The notes under the pieces: model-generated | Database searches by the model: none | Told to the model about the DNA's origin: nothing | The model's input: only the letters and a program-made list of their open reading frames with translations | Shown here: one piece after another, positions 1-5,772 of the stretch | Layout: each line of letters begins with the position of its first letter | How positions within the stretch are numbered: position 1 is the first letter of the stretch | Assembly (NCBI GenBank): GCA_030595925.1 | Contig: JAUVLC010000127.1 | Coordinates: 1-6,744 of the forward strand | Reading direction: 5' to 3' | DNA length: 6,744 bases | From: Clostridia bacterium | Lineage (GTDB): Bacteria; CBDUZB01; JAGLHV01 | Position numbers and translations under genes: made by a program

Positions 1-471
1 TTTGAAAATTTTTTTGACCAGGAAATGAAAAGGAATAGACGGAAAGAAATTCCTTTTAGTCTTTTTATTATAAACATTGATAATTTTTGTAAAATAAGTA
101 ATAAATCCGGCTTTCGCCAAAGTGATGAAATTTTGAAGAAAATTGGTAACTTATTGAAAAAAAATATGCGAAAAATTGATTGTGTTGCCCGGTTGGGTGA
201 AGATGAATTTGGAATAATCCAGATAGGTGTGAATAGTAAAGAAATAGAAAGGGAAGGATTGAAGATAAAAAAGGTAATTGAAGAATATCCATGGAAAATT
301 AAAGGTGAAAAACTTACCTGTAGTATAGGGTGTACGGTATATCCGGAAAAAGGAAGGGAAAAGGAAAAATTAATAGCACAGGCACGGAAGGCAATGGTTT
401 TGGCAAAAAAGAAAGGGAAAAATAGAGTTTGTTTTTATTCAGAAGAAATAAAAAAATATCAGGAAATATAG
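1..471 (+). CDS. GGDEF-domain protein, 3' part only, probably degenerate diguanylate cyclase
   Basis: The reading frame is open from base 1, so the gene begins outside the window; the ATG at 25 is internal to the GGDEF fold, not a start. Seen: FENFFDQEMKR leads into IINIDNF (family LLDIDxFK), then RKID, GEDEF (bases 196-210) and a C-terminal AKKKGKNR segment (family AKxxGRNR). GGDEF domains make cyclic di-GMP from two GTP in the cytosol. Here several catalytic positions are changed: the first, metal-binding Asp of DID is Asn (codon 73-75), the usual KIND is KISN, GHxxGD is GFRQSD, and the signature is GEDEF rather than GGDEF. The allosteric I-site RxxD, five residues before the signature, is intact (RKID). 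Inference: weak or no cyclase activity, possibly a c-di-GMP receptor. N-terminal sensor domains cannot be seen. The punA start lies 72 bases downstream with no terminator between, so co-transcription is possible. Confidence 0.9.
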   Translation, partial: FENFFDQEMKRNRRKEIPFSLFIINIDNFCKISNKSGFRQSDEILKKIGNLLKKNMRKIDCVARLGEDEFGIIQIGVNSKEIEREGLKIKKVIEEYPWKIKGEKLTCSIGCTVYPEKGREKEKLIAQARKAMVLAKKKGKNRVCFYSEEIKKYQEI

Positions 472-543
472 TTTTCGGCTTATAGTATGAAAATTGAGCG
501 GAGTCTTTAAAATATTAATTTTTAGGATGAATGTTGAATTAAA

Positions 544-1377
544 ATGAATTGGAATCAGAAAGTAAAAAAGGCTAAAGAATATATTTTAAGTAAGAATGGA
601 ATTAATCCGGAAGTAGGATTGATTTTGGGTTCAGGATGGGAAGGACTGGATGAAAAAATTAAAAAAAAGGTAAAAATTCCTTATAATGATATTCCCTTTT
701 TTCATTCTCCCGGAGTAAAAGGGCATAAGGGGGAATTAATTTTAGGTGAATGGCCGGGAGGACGAAAAAACAGAAAAGCTGGAAAGAAAGTGTGTATAAT
801 GCAGGGAAGGATTCATTTTTACGAAGGGTATTCAATGCAGGAAATTGCCTATCCGGTAATGGTAATGAAAGCCCTGGGGGTAAAAATTTTGATTATAACT
901 AATGCCAGTGGTGCTGTTAATGAAAGTTTTTCCTGCGGTGATTTAGTATTGATTTCCGACCATATAAATTTGATGGGTAGTAATCCTTTAATTGGTTGGG
1001 ATGCAAAACGCGTACGATTTTTAAATTTGAGCAATGTTTATGACGAAAAATTAATAAATTTAGCTAAAATTTGTGCTAAAAGAAAAAAAATAAAAATAAA
1101 AGAAGGAGTATATGTTGCTACTTCCGGACCTGCTTATGAAACACCGGCGGAAATTAGATTAATGTGTCGTTTGGGAGGAGATCTGGTAGGGATGTCTACT
1201 GTTCCGGAAGTGATTATGGCCGGATATCTGAAAATGAGAGTTCTGGCTGTTGCTTGCATAGCTAATGTTAATGAAAGCAAGGGGGAAAAGATTTCCCACC
1301 GGAACATAATAAAAAATATGCATAAATTCAGGAAAAATTTAGTAAAATTAGTGGAAGAAATTTTATTTCGGATTTAA
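544..1377 (+). CDS. punA: Purine nucleoside phosphorylase (trimeric, PNP-I type)
   Basis: Cytosolic salvage enzyme that converts a purine (deoxy)nucleoside plus phosphate to the base and (deoxy)ribose-1-phosphate. It has 277 residues, the usual PNP-I length. Visible motifs, matched to human PNP from memory: GLILGSGW with phosphate-binding Ser30; GHKG with His61; GRIHFYEGY with Arg89, His91 and Tyr93; TNASGAVN with Asn120/Ala121; SGPAYETPAE with Tyr198/Glu199; VGMSTVPEV with Met217/Ser218; Asn241 in the base pocket; His252. The Asn at the human Asn243 position and the Glu199 match indicate 6-oxopurine (inosine/guanosine) preference; this is inferred. A basic loop around residues 71-82 is slightly longer than usual. 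Start: an in-frame stop at 535-537 precedes the ATG at 544, and the N-terminus aligns with the family. The Shine-Dalgarno is poor: AGGA (524-527) is about 16 bases away, and a six-codon ORF (527-547) ends across this start, which may couple translation. It is followed 69 bases later by pdp. Confidence 0.95.
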   Translation: MNWNQKVKKAKEYILSKNGINPEVGLILGSGWEGLDEKIKKKVKIPYNDIPFFHSPGVKGHKGELILGEWPGGRKNRKAGKKVCIMQGRIHFYEGYSMQEIAYPVMVMKALGVKILIITNASGAVNESFSCGDLVLISDHINLMGSNPLIGWDAKRVRFLNLSNVYDEKLINLAKICAKRKKIKIKEGVYVATSGPAYETPAEIRLMCRLGGDLVGMSTVPEVIMAGYLKMRVLAVACIANVNESKGEKISHRNIIKNMHKFRKNLVKLVEEILFRI

Positions 1378-1382
1378 TTTTT

Positions 1383-1396
1383 CGCAGCTTGCTGCG
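1383..1396. repeat. GC-rich perfect palindrome between punA and pdp
   Basis: CGCAGCTTGCTGCG is a perfect inverted repeat: a stem of five or six pairs with a 4- or 2-base loop. It stands out in an AT-rich spacer. It has a T-run before it, not after it, so it is not a rho-independent terminator on the + strand. It could be a solitary REP-like palindrome, an mRNA processing or stability hairpin, or chance. I recall similar GCAGCAAGCTGC palindromes in other bacterial intergenic DNA but cannot verify this here. Confidence 0.5.
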
Positions 1397-1433
1397 TGGT
1401 AGTGATTTGGAGATGGTTTTTGTTTAAAAAAAG

Positions 1434-1441
1434 AAGGGGGG
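1434..1441 (+). promoter_or_regulatory. Ribosome binding site that sets the pdp start
   Basis: AAGGGGGG ends 5 bases before the ATG at 1447. The longer in-frame reading from GTG 1396 would begin inside the palindrome, has no Shine-Dalgarno, and adds 17 residues (MVVIWRWFLFKKRRGES) that do not match the family. The site therefore supports 1447 as the start. Confidence 0.7.
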
Positions 1442-1446
1442 AAAGT

Positions 1447-2754
1447 ATGCAAATACTTAGTCTTCTTAGCAAAAAAAGAAGCGGAGGAACTTTAAGCAAA
1501 GAGGAAATAGAATATATAGTAAATGGATTTGTGAGAGAGGAAATTCCTGATTATCAAATGGCATCTTTAATGATGGCTATTTTCTTAAAAGGGATGAGCA
1601 AAGAAGAAATTATTCATTTTACTCAAGCACTTGCTTTATCAGGAGAAGTAATAAACTGGACAGGAATTGAGGGGAAGAGAATAGATAAACATTCTACGGG
1701 CGGGGTAGGAGACGGAACGTCTCTGATTCTTGCACCTTTAGTTGCTGCAGCGGGAATTTCCGTTCCTATGATTTGTGGTAAAGGGTTAGGTCATACGGGA
1801 GGAACAGTAGATAAATTAGAATCCATCCCGGGGTTTAAGACAAATTTGCCTATACGGCAATTTATTGAGCAGGTGGGGAGAATAGGAATTGCAATAATCG
1901 GACAAACTAATCAGATTAATCCTGCCGATAAAAAGATTTATGCTTTGCGTAATGCTACGGCAACGGTTGAGTCTATACCGCTGATTGCTTCCAGTATTAT
2001 GAGTAAAAAAATAGTAGAGGGAGTGGAAGGTTTAATTCTGGATGTAAAAATAGGAAGAGGGTCTTTTATTAAAAAGAAGACAAGGGCTAAGAAATTAGCT
2101 GCTTTTATGGTAGAAATAGGAAAGGTTTTTGGGATAAAAACGATAGCTTTAATAACTAATATGGACCAACCCCTGGGAGAGATGATAGGTAATGCCTTGG
2201 AAGTAAAACAGGCTATAGATATTTTAAAAGGAAAAGGACCCCGTGATATAAAAGAGTTGGTCTTTCATTTAGGCAGTTTAATGTTAATGACCGGAAAGAA
2301 AGTTAGAAATATTAAAGAAGGTGAAAAAGTTTTAAAAGAATTAATAGAAAAAGGAAAAGCATTGGAAAAGTTTAAAGAGATGGTAATAGCACAGGGAGGG
2401 GATGGTCAAATAATAAATAATCCGGATAAAATTTTACCCCGGGCTAAAAAAAGAATAAAAATACAAACACTGGAAAGCGGGTATCTGCAGAGTATGGATG
2501 CCCGGGAGATTGGAATTGCTACTATGCTTTTAGGAGCGGGCAGGGAGAAACTGAATGACCAGATTGACTATGCCGTGGGAATACAATTACATAAAAAAGT
2601 AGGAGATAGGGTAGAAAAAGGAGAACCGGTGGCTACTTTTTATGTTAATAATGAGAAAAAATTACCCCTGGCACAAGAAATGTTTTTATCAGCCTGCAAA
2701 ATTGACCGGAAGAGGGCCAGAAAAATTTCCTTAATCTATGAGGAAATAAGATGA
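1447..2754 (+). CDS. pdp: Pyrimidine-nucleoside (thymidine/uridine) phosphorylase
   Basis: Splits pyrimidine (deoxy)nucleosides with phosphate to uracil/thymine and (deoxy)ribose-1-phosphate. At 435 residues it matches the Pdp/DeoA family (about 430-440) rather than the longer archaeal AMP phosphorylases. Order: N-terminal helical domain (MQILSLLSKKRSGG), glycine-rich phosphate site KHSTGGVGDGTS (Lys81, His82, Ser83), the signature GKGLGHTGGTVDKLES (Thr120), YALRNATATVES (Arg168), ASSIMSKK (Ser183, Lys187), and a C-terminal alpha/beta domain ending with GDRVEKGEPVATF. All these align to E. coli DeoA residues with a constant offset of three (numbering from memory). Odd: the position equal to Ser113 of DeoA, which lies in the signature and contacts substrate, is Cys110, the usual following Arg is Lys112, and VKxGSGAF is KIGRGSF. 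These may shift activity or simply be lineage variation. The stop overlaps the recJ start (ATGA), so translation is probably coupled. Confidence 0.94.
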   Translation: MQILSLLSKKRSGGTLSKEEIEYIVNGFVREEIPDYQMASLMMAIFLKGMSKEEIIHFTQALALSGEVINWTGIEGKRIDKHSTGGVGDGTSLILAPLVAAAGISVPMICGKGLGHTGGTVDKLESIPGFKTNLPIRQFIEQVGRIGIAIIGQTNQINPADKKIYALRNATATVESIPLIASSIMSKKIVEGVEGLILDVKIGRGSFIKKKTRAKKLAAFMVEIGKVFGIKTIALITNMDQPLGEMIGNALEVKQAIDILKGKGPRDIKELVFHLGSLMLMTGKKVRNIKEGEKVLKELIEKGKALEKFKEMVIAQGGDGQIINNPDKILPRAKKRIKIQTLESGYLQSMDAREIGIATMLLGAGREKLNDQIDYAVGIQLHKKVGDRVEKGEPVATFYVNNEKKLPLAQEMFLSACKIDRKRARKISLIYEEIR

Positions 2755-4967
2755 ATTGGCCGATTAAAAAATGGGTTTTAAAAAGGCCTGATAAAAAAAT
2801 AGTAGAAAAAATTGCAGATAAACTAAATATTTCCCCGGTTATTGCCCGTATTTTGGTAAATCGGGGAGTAAAAACAATAAAAGAAGCTAATGATTTTATT
2901 AATTCCGATATTTTAGATATATATTCGCCTTTTTTATTGACGGATATGGAAAAAGCGGTAGAAAGAATAAAGAAGGCGATAAAAAATAAAGAAAAAATAC
3001 TTATTTACGGGGACAGGGACGTAGATGGTATAACCAGTGTGGGAATAGTAAAAAAGTTTATTGATGGTGTAGGTGGAAAGACAGTTTACTATATACCATC
3101 CGAAGAAGGATACGGAATCTTTAAAAATATTCTGGAAAAGTATAGTCATGAGGGAATTAGCTTAATTATTACGGTAGATTGTGGAATAAATGCGATAGAA
3201 GAAGTTTCCTATGCCAAAAGCTTAGGAATGGAAGTAATAATAACCGATCATCATCAACCCTTAGAAATTTTACCTTCTGATGCTCTCGCGATAATAAATC
3301 CCAAAAGAGAAAATTCTTCGTACCCTTTTAAATCAATAGCAGGATCAACGGTTGCTTTTAAACTTTGTCAGGCTTTTTTGTATTCAAATGGAAAGGAGTA
3401 TATTAAAGAATTAATAGCAATAGCAGTTAAAAAAAATGATTCTTCTCTTCAAGCAGGGGAAGGAGAGAATTTTGAAATAGGAGCGGTAAAGCTAAAAAAT
3501 GGATTGACTGTAGATACATTTAACGGTAAGTATGAAAAAGGTAAAATTTCTTCGAATAAAATGGTAGAGAATTTTTTGGATTTTATAAAAGAAAAACCAT
3601 TGATTGTTTATAATGAAACAGAAAATTTTAAATTTTTAAAAGAACAAATAGAAAAAATGTCAGGTAAAAAAATAAAGAATCAGATAGTGGATGTTTTAAA
3701 AATGAGTTATGCTCATCCACAATTGAAATCTGATGACTTAATTTTTAGCCCGGAAAAACTGGTAAATACGAATTTGAAAACCGATGTTCAAAAACATAGT
3801 ATGCTCGAGGAACATAATTCCTTAACAGATGCTTTATCCATAGCCGGAATGTTTTATAAGCTTTTTTCTATATCTAATTTTCGTATGAACTTTTTTATCA
3901 AAGAATATGTTGATTTGGTTGCTTTAGGTCTTGTTGCGGACCATATGCCCTTAATTGATGAAAATAGAATTATTCTTAAATATGGATTGAAACGGATAAA
4001 GCGTACTAAGAAAAAAGGATTAAAAGCAATTCTTGAAAAATGGAATATTGATGATATTCCTACTATTGAGGATATTTCCTGGTATATTGCACCTTTTCTA
4101 AATGCGGCAGGAAGAATGGGGCAGGGACATTTAGGCGTTGAGTTAATTTTAACTAATAAACCGGAAGAAGTACAAGCTTTGCTAACAAAGATTAATGATT
4201 TGAACGAAAAAAGAAAAAAATTGCAAAAGAAAAGTTTAGAATATGTTATGAAATTACTGCCACAGCAGTGTGATATTAATAAGGATAAAGTTCTTGTAAT
4301 TAGTGTTGATGATTTGGATCGTGGAATAATAAGTATCATTTCTTCCCGGATTTTTAGGGAGTATGATAGACCTGTTATTATACTTAGTATAGTGGGAGAA
4401 GAGGCGCGTGGGTCGGCACGAAGTATAGATTCTTTTGATTTAACCAGGGCTTTTGGGAAATGCAGCAGTTTGCTAATTCGTTACGGGGGGCATAAAAAAG
4501 CTGCCGGATTGACTATTGCGGTAGACAATATTGCAAAATTCAAGGAAAAAATCAAAAAAATTGCCGAAGAAACAATAAGCCATGAGACATTAGGGGCTAA
4601 ATTGGAAATAGATGCGAAAATAGACATATCTTTAGCTACCCGGGAATTTGTGAAAGAGATAAATCAATTGGGCCCTTATGGAGCGGATAATCCTCCTCCG
4701 GTTTTTAGTATAGAAAACATTCCTGTAAAAAAATGTATCGGGAAAAAAATTAGTAAAAATCACCTGTTTTTAAAAATAGAAAATAATGGGAAAAAGATAG
4801 ATGCCGTAGGGTGGAAAATGGGGTCAAGAAAGGAAGTTTTTTCTCAAGTGGATTTCGTAGATTTTGCTTTCCAATTGGAATTAAACAAATGGCAGGAAAA
4901 AGAATCCGTCCGAATGAGATTGGAAGATATAAAACCATCCCAGAGGATGCTTAATCAGCAGGGGTAA
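2751..4967 (+). CDS. recJ: Single-stranded-DNA-specific exonuclease RecJ with an inserted DnaQ-like domain
   Basis: RecJ is a DHH-family 5'-3' exonuclease on single-stranded DNA, acting in recombination and repair and needing Mn/Mg. Visible in order: motif I YGDRDVDGITS (residues 86-96), motif II VDCG (142-145), motif III TDHHQP (165-170), motif IV AGSTVAFKL (197-205), an extra domain (about 221-372), motif V DLVALGLVADHMPL (388-401), LNAAGRMG (450-457), the DHHA1 parts RGSARS (553-558) and RYGGHKKAAG (577-586), and an OB-fold region from about 640. The metal-binding Asp/His set looks complete, so the RecJ activity is probably intact. Without the insertion the protein would be about 588 residues, near the family norm of about 570. 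Odd changes: Arg89 replaces the usual aromatic in GDYD, and Phe449 replaces the usual Arg before LNAAGR. Start: ATG overlaps the pdp stop by four bases, with GAGG (2740-2743) at 7 bases. No clear terminator follows. Confidence 0.95.
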   Translation: MNWPIKKWVLKRPDKKIVEKIADKLNISPVIARILVNRGVKTIKEANDFINSDILDIYSPFLLTDMEKAVERIKKAIKNKEKILIYGDRDVDGITSVGIVKKFIDGVGGKTVYYIPSEEGYGIFKNILEKYSHEGISLIITVDCGINAIEEVSYAKSLGMEVIITDHHQPLEILPSDALAIINPKRENSSYPFKSIAGSTVAFKLCQAFLYSNGKEYIKELIAIAVKKNDSSLQAGEGENFEIGAVKLKNGLTVDTFNGKYEKGKISSNKMVENFLDFIKEKPLIVYNETENFKFLKEQIEKMSGKKIKNQIVDVLKMSYAHPQLKSDDLIFSPEKLVNTNLKTDVQKHSMLEEHNSLTDALSIAGMFYKLFSISNFRMNFFIKEYVDLVALGLVADHMPLIDENRIILKYGLKRIKRTKKKGLKAILEKWNIDDIPTIEDISWYIAPFLNAAGRMGQGHLGVELILTNKPEEVQALLTKINDLNEKRKKLQKKSLEYVMKLLPQQCDINKDKVLVISVDDLDRGIISIISSRIFREYDRPVIILSIVGEEARGSARSIDSFDLTRAFGKCSSLLIRYGGHKKAAGLTIAVDNIAKFKEKIKKIAEETISHETLGAKLEIDAKIDISLATREFVKEINQLGPYGADNPPPVFSIENIPVKKCIGKKISKNHLFLKIENNGKKIDAVGWKMGSRKEVFSQVDFVDFAFQLELNKWQEKESVRMRLEDIKPSQRMLNQQG
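3411..3866 (+). other. Inserted DnaQ-like (DEDDh exonuclease-fold) domain inside RecJ, catalytically degenerate
   Basis: Residues about 221-372 do not belong to RecJ but follow the order of a DEDDh exonuclease: EIGAVKLKNGLTVDTF (after Exo I), a helix MVENFLDFIKEKP, LIVYNETENFKFL (Exo II), QIVDVLKMSYAHPQLKSDDL, and EEHNSLTDALSIAGMFYKL (Exo III). Aligning by eye, Exo I DxE is replaced by Lys227 and Asn229, and the Exo II Asp by Asn292, while Exo III keeps His355 and Asp360. Three of four carboxylates are lost, so I infer no exonuclease activity and a structural, DNA-contact or protein-contact role. The frame is unbroken and codon use is like the rest of recJ. The domain sits in the loop between motifs IV and V, next to the RecJ active site. 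The alignment is manual; the fold call is fairly safe, the exact Exo I register less so. Confidence 0.82.
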
Positions 4968-4976
4968 AGGTGGTTC

Positions 4977-5109
4977 ACAGATAACAGATAGTCCATAGTC
5001 GACAGTCCATAGTCCATAGATAACAGATAAAGAATAAATACTAAATCCTAAATTCGAAATACTAAACAAATTCAAAATACAAAATACAAAACAAAGGACA
5101 AAGACAAGG
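4977..5109. repeat. Degenerate heptamer tract (19 consecutive 7-base units)
   Basis: The spacer after recJ reads in a fixed 7-base period: acagata twice, gtccata, gtcgaca, gtccata twice, gataaca, gataaag, aataaat, actaaat, cctaaat, tcgaaat, actaaac, aaattca, aaataca twice, aaacaaa, ggacaaa, gacaagg. Neighbouring units are most alike, and the consensus drifts from GTCCATA-like to AAATACA-like. A period of seven is incompatible with coding, so open frames reading across it are artefacts. Heptameric short tandem repeats are known from cyanobacteria (STRR); whether this tract is related is unknown. It lies at the border between the housekeeping operon and the recombined zone. Confidence 0.8.
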
Positions 5110-5128
5110 AATAAAAGGTAGGCACAGA

Positions 5129-5152
5129 ATTACCCAGGAAGACGATGATTAA
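5129..5152 (+). repeat. Left copy of imperfect direct repeat, possible relic of an EEP gene end
   Basis: ATTACCCA, four differing bases, then GACGATGATT and a stop codon; 18 of the first 22 bases equal those at 5637-5658 in the same spacing. Both copies read ITxxDDD-stop (here ITQEDDD). In the right copy this is the natural end of a DNase I-like reading frame, so the left copy may be what is left of a second such gene. Upstream of it only heptamer repeats are visible. Confidence 0.55.
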
Positions 5153-5181
5153 AAGAACTTTGAAAACTTGAAAGGATAGAA

Positions 5182-5520
5182 ATGAGAAGGATAGATGTAA
5201 AGCAAAGTTTAATAAATGATTTTGTAAATAGGTCCTTTAGGGATCAAGCCGATAAAGATTATATTGTTGCTAGAATATGTTATCGATATAGCTTGCCTCA
5301 ACAATTTTTATGGAGTGCTTTACAAACTATAGAGAAATATTTAAAAGCAATTTTACTTTATAATAGAAAAAGTACTATAAACCTTTCTCACAACATATCA
5401 AAAGCATACGAAGAAGTATTAAAAATATCTGACATTTCTTTTGATTTTCCAGAAGAAATAAAACCACAATCACAAATACAAGCTTATATGATAATTTCTG
5501 GTTTCAAAACGAATACTTAA
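5182..5520 (+). CDS. HEPN-domain protein, C-terminally truncated
   Basis: Residues about 1-95 match the HEPN family found in bacterial genomes: FVNRSFRDQADKDYIVAR, then SLPQQFLWSALQTIEKYLKAILLY, a conserved His70 (NLSHN) and a second helix SKAYEEVLKI. HEPN proteins are all-helical; many are RNases or toxins paired with a MNT nucleotidyltransferase, but no MNT partner is present here. From about residue 95 (EEIKP) the homology stops, because the bases from about 5460 belong to an endonuclease gene in another frame; the last ~17 residues are therefore read out of frame from foreign sequence. The ATG at 5182 has a good site, AAAGGA at 5171-5176, so a shortened protein could still be made. Loss of the C-terminal helices and the expected continuation suggest a dead gene. 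HEPN identity fairly sure; function of this copy unknown. Confidence 0.75.
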   Translation: MRRIDVKQSLINDFVNRSFRDQADKDYIVARICYRYSLPQQFLWSALQTIEKYLKAILLYNRKSTINLSHNISKAYEEVLKISDISFDFPEEIKPQSQIQAYMIISGFKTNT

Positions 5521-5660
5521 CCGAATATAACCAAAATTCCGGTATTGACATGTTTGACCAAACAATGTTTAATAATGACGATACAAAAGCAAAACTAGCA
5601 GTATCCGACCATCGTCCCATCTGGGCAACATTTAACATTACCCACCCCGACGATGATTGA
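5460..5660 (+). pseudogene. 3' remnant of an endonuclease/exonuclease/phosphatase (DNase I-like) family gene
   Basis: In the frame with codons at 5460, 5463 and so on, the sequence reads KTTITNTSLYDNFWFQNEY, later GIDMFDQTMFNNDD, then LAVSDHRPIWATFNI and ITHPDDD-stop at 5658. SDHRP (5604-5618) is the C-terminal catalytic motif of the EEP superfamily, with the Asp and the His general acid/base, and YDNFWFQ is typical of secreted or extracellular members. Only the last ~66 codons exist: upstream the bases encode the HEPN protein in a different frame, and a stop in this frame lies at 5442-5444. There is no start or ribosome site. It is a fragment left by a deletion or recombination event. Confidence 0.8.
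5637..5660 (+). repeat. Right copy of imperfect direct repeat (end of the EEP remnant)
   Basis: ATTACCCA, CCCC, GACGATGATT, GA: it encodes ITHPDDD-stop, the tail of the EEP remnant. It pairs with the copy at 5129-5152, about 500 bases upstream, with two identical blocks of 8 and 10 bases at the same spacing. Together they bracket the HEPN fragment. Confidence 0.6.
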
Positions 5661-5698
5661 TTTTTTATAGTCTTTTTTAAGTATTGTTTTAAAAATTA

Positions 5699-5727
5699 TT
5701 GACATAATTAATTGTTTTGATAATACT
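5699..5727 (+). promoter_or_regulatory. Candidate sigma-70-type promoter for the lipoprotein gene
   Basis: A perfect -35 box TTGACA (5699-5704) is followed after 17 bases by AATACT (5722-5727), four of six matches to TATAAT; GATAAT (5719-5724) is closer to consensus but only 14 bases away. The predicted transcript would start about 40 bases before the ATG at 5773. The 5661-5772 spacer is otherwise AT-rich with no other feature seen. Confidence 0.6.
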
Positions 5728-5757
5728 ACTAAAAGCGTAATATATCAAAAAATAAAA

Positions 5758-5764
5758 AAGGAGG
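5758..5764 (+). promoter_or_regulatory. Canonical Shine-Dalgarno site of the lipoprotein gene
   Basis: AAGGAGG ends 8 bases before the ATG at 5773. This is the strongest ribosome site in the window and implies an ordinary CCUCC anti-Shine-Dalgarno in the host. Confidence 0.85.
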
Positions 5765-5772
5765 ATTTAAAA

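Noticed and set aside
494-522. Possible promoter (TTGAGC with AT-rich -10) before punA
   Set aside because: No acceptable -10 box at 16-18 bases spacing; AT-rich sequence gives such matches by chance.
1396-1446. Longer pdp reading from GTG 1396
   Set aside because: The 17 extra residues match no Pdp N-terminus, the GTG lies in the palindrome and has no Shine-Dalgarno, while ATG 1447 has AAGGGGGG at 5 bases.
3854-4339. 161-codon open frame on the - strand inside recJ
   Set aside because: It is antisense to conserved RecJ motifs (motif V, LNAAGR), rich in Ser/Leu/Phe as expected of a shadow of Lys/Glu-rich codons, and has no ribosome site or family match.
4936-4949. CATCC-CAGA-GGATG hairpin as a recJ terminator
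   Set aside because: It is short, lies within the coding sequence and has no T-run after it.
4881-5075. Minus-strand frame with repeated YGL/VDYGL residues
   Set aside because: It reads through the heptamer tract; the repetition is a by-product of the 7-base units and there is no family match.
4977-5109. CRISPR array
   Set aside because: Units are 7 bases and contiguous, with no conserved repeat of 25-40 bases, no spacers and no cas genes.
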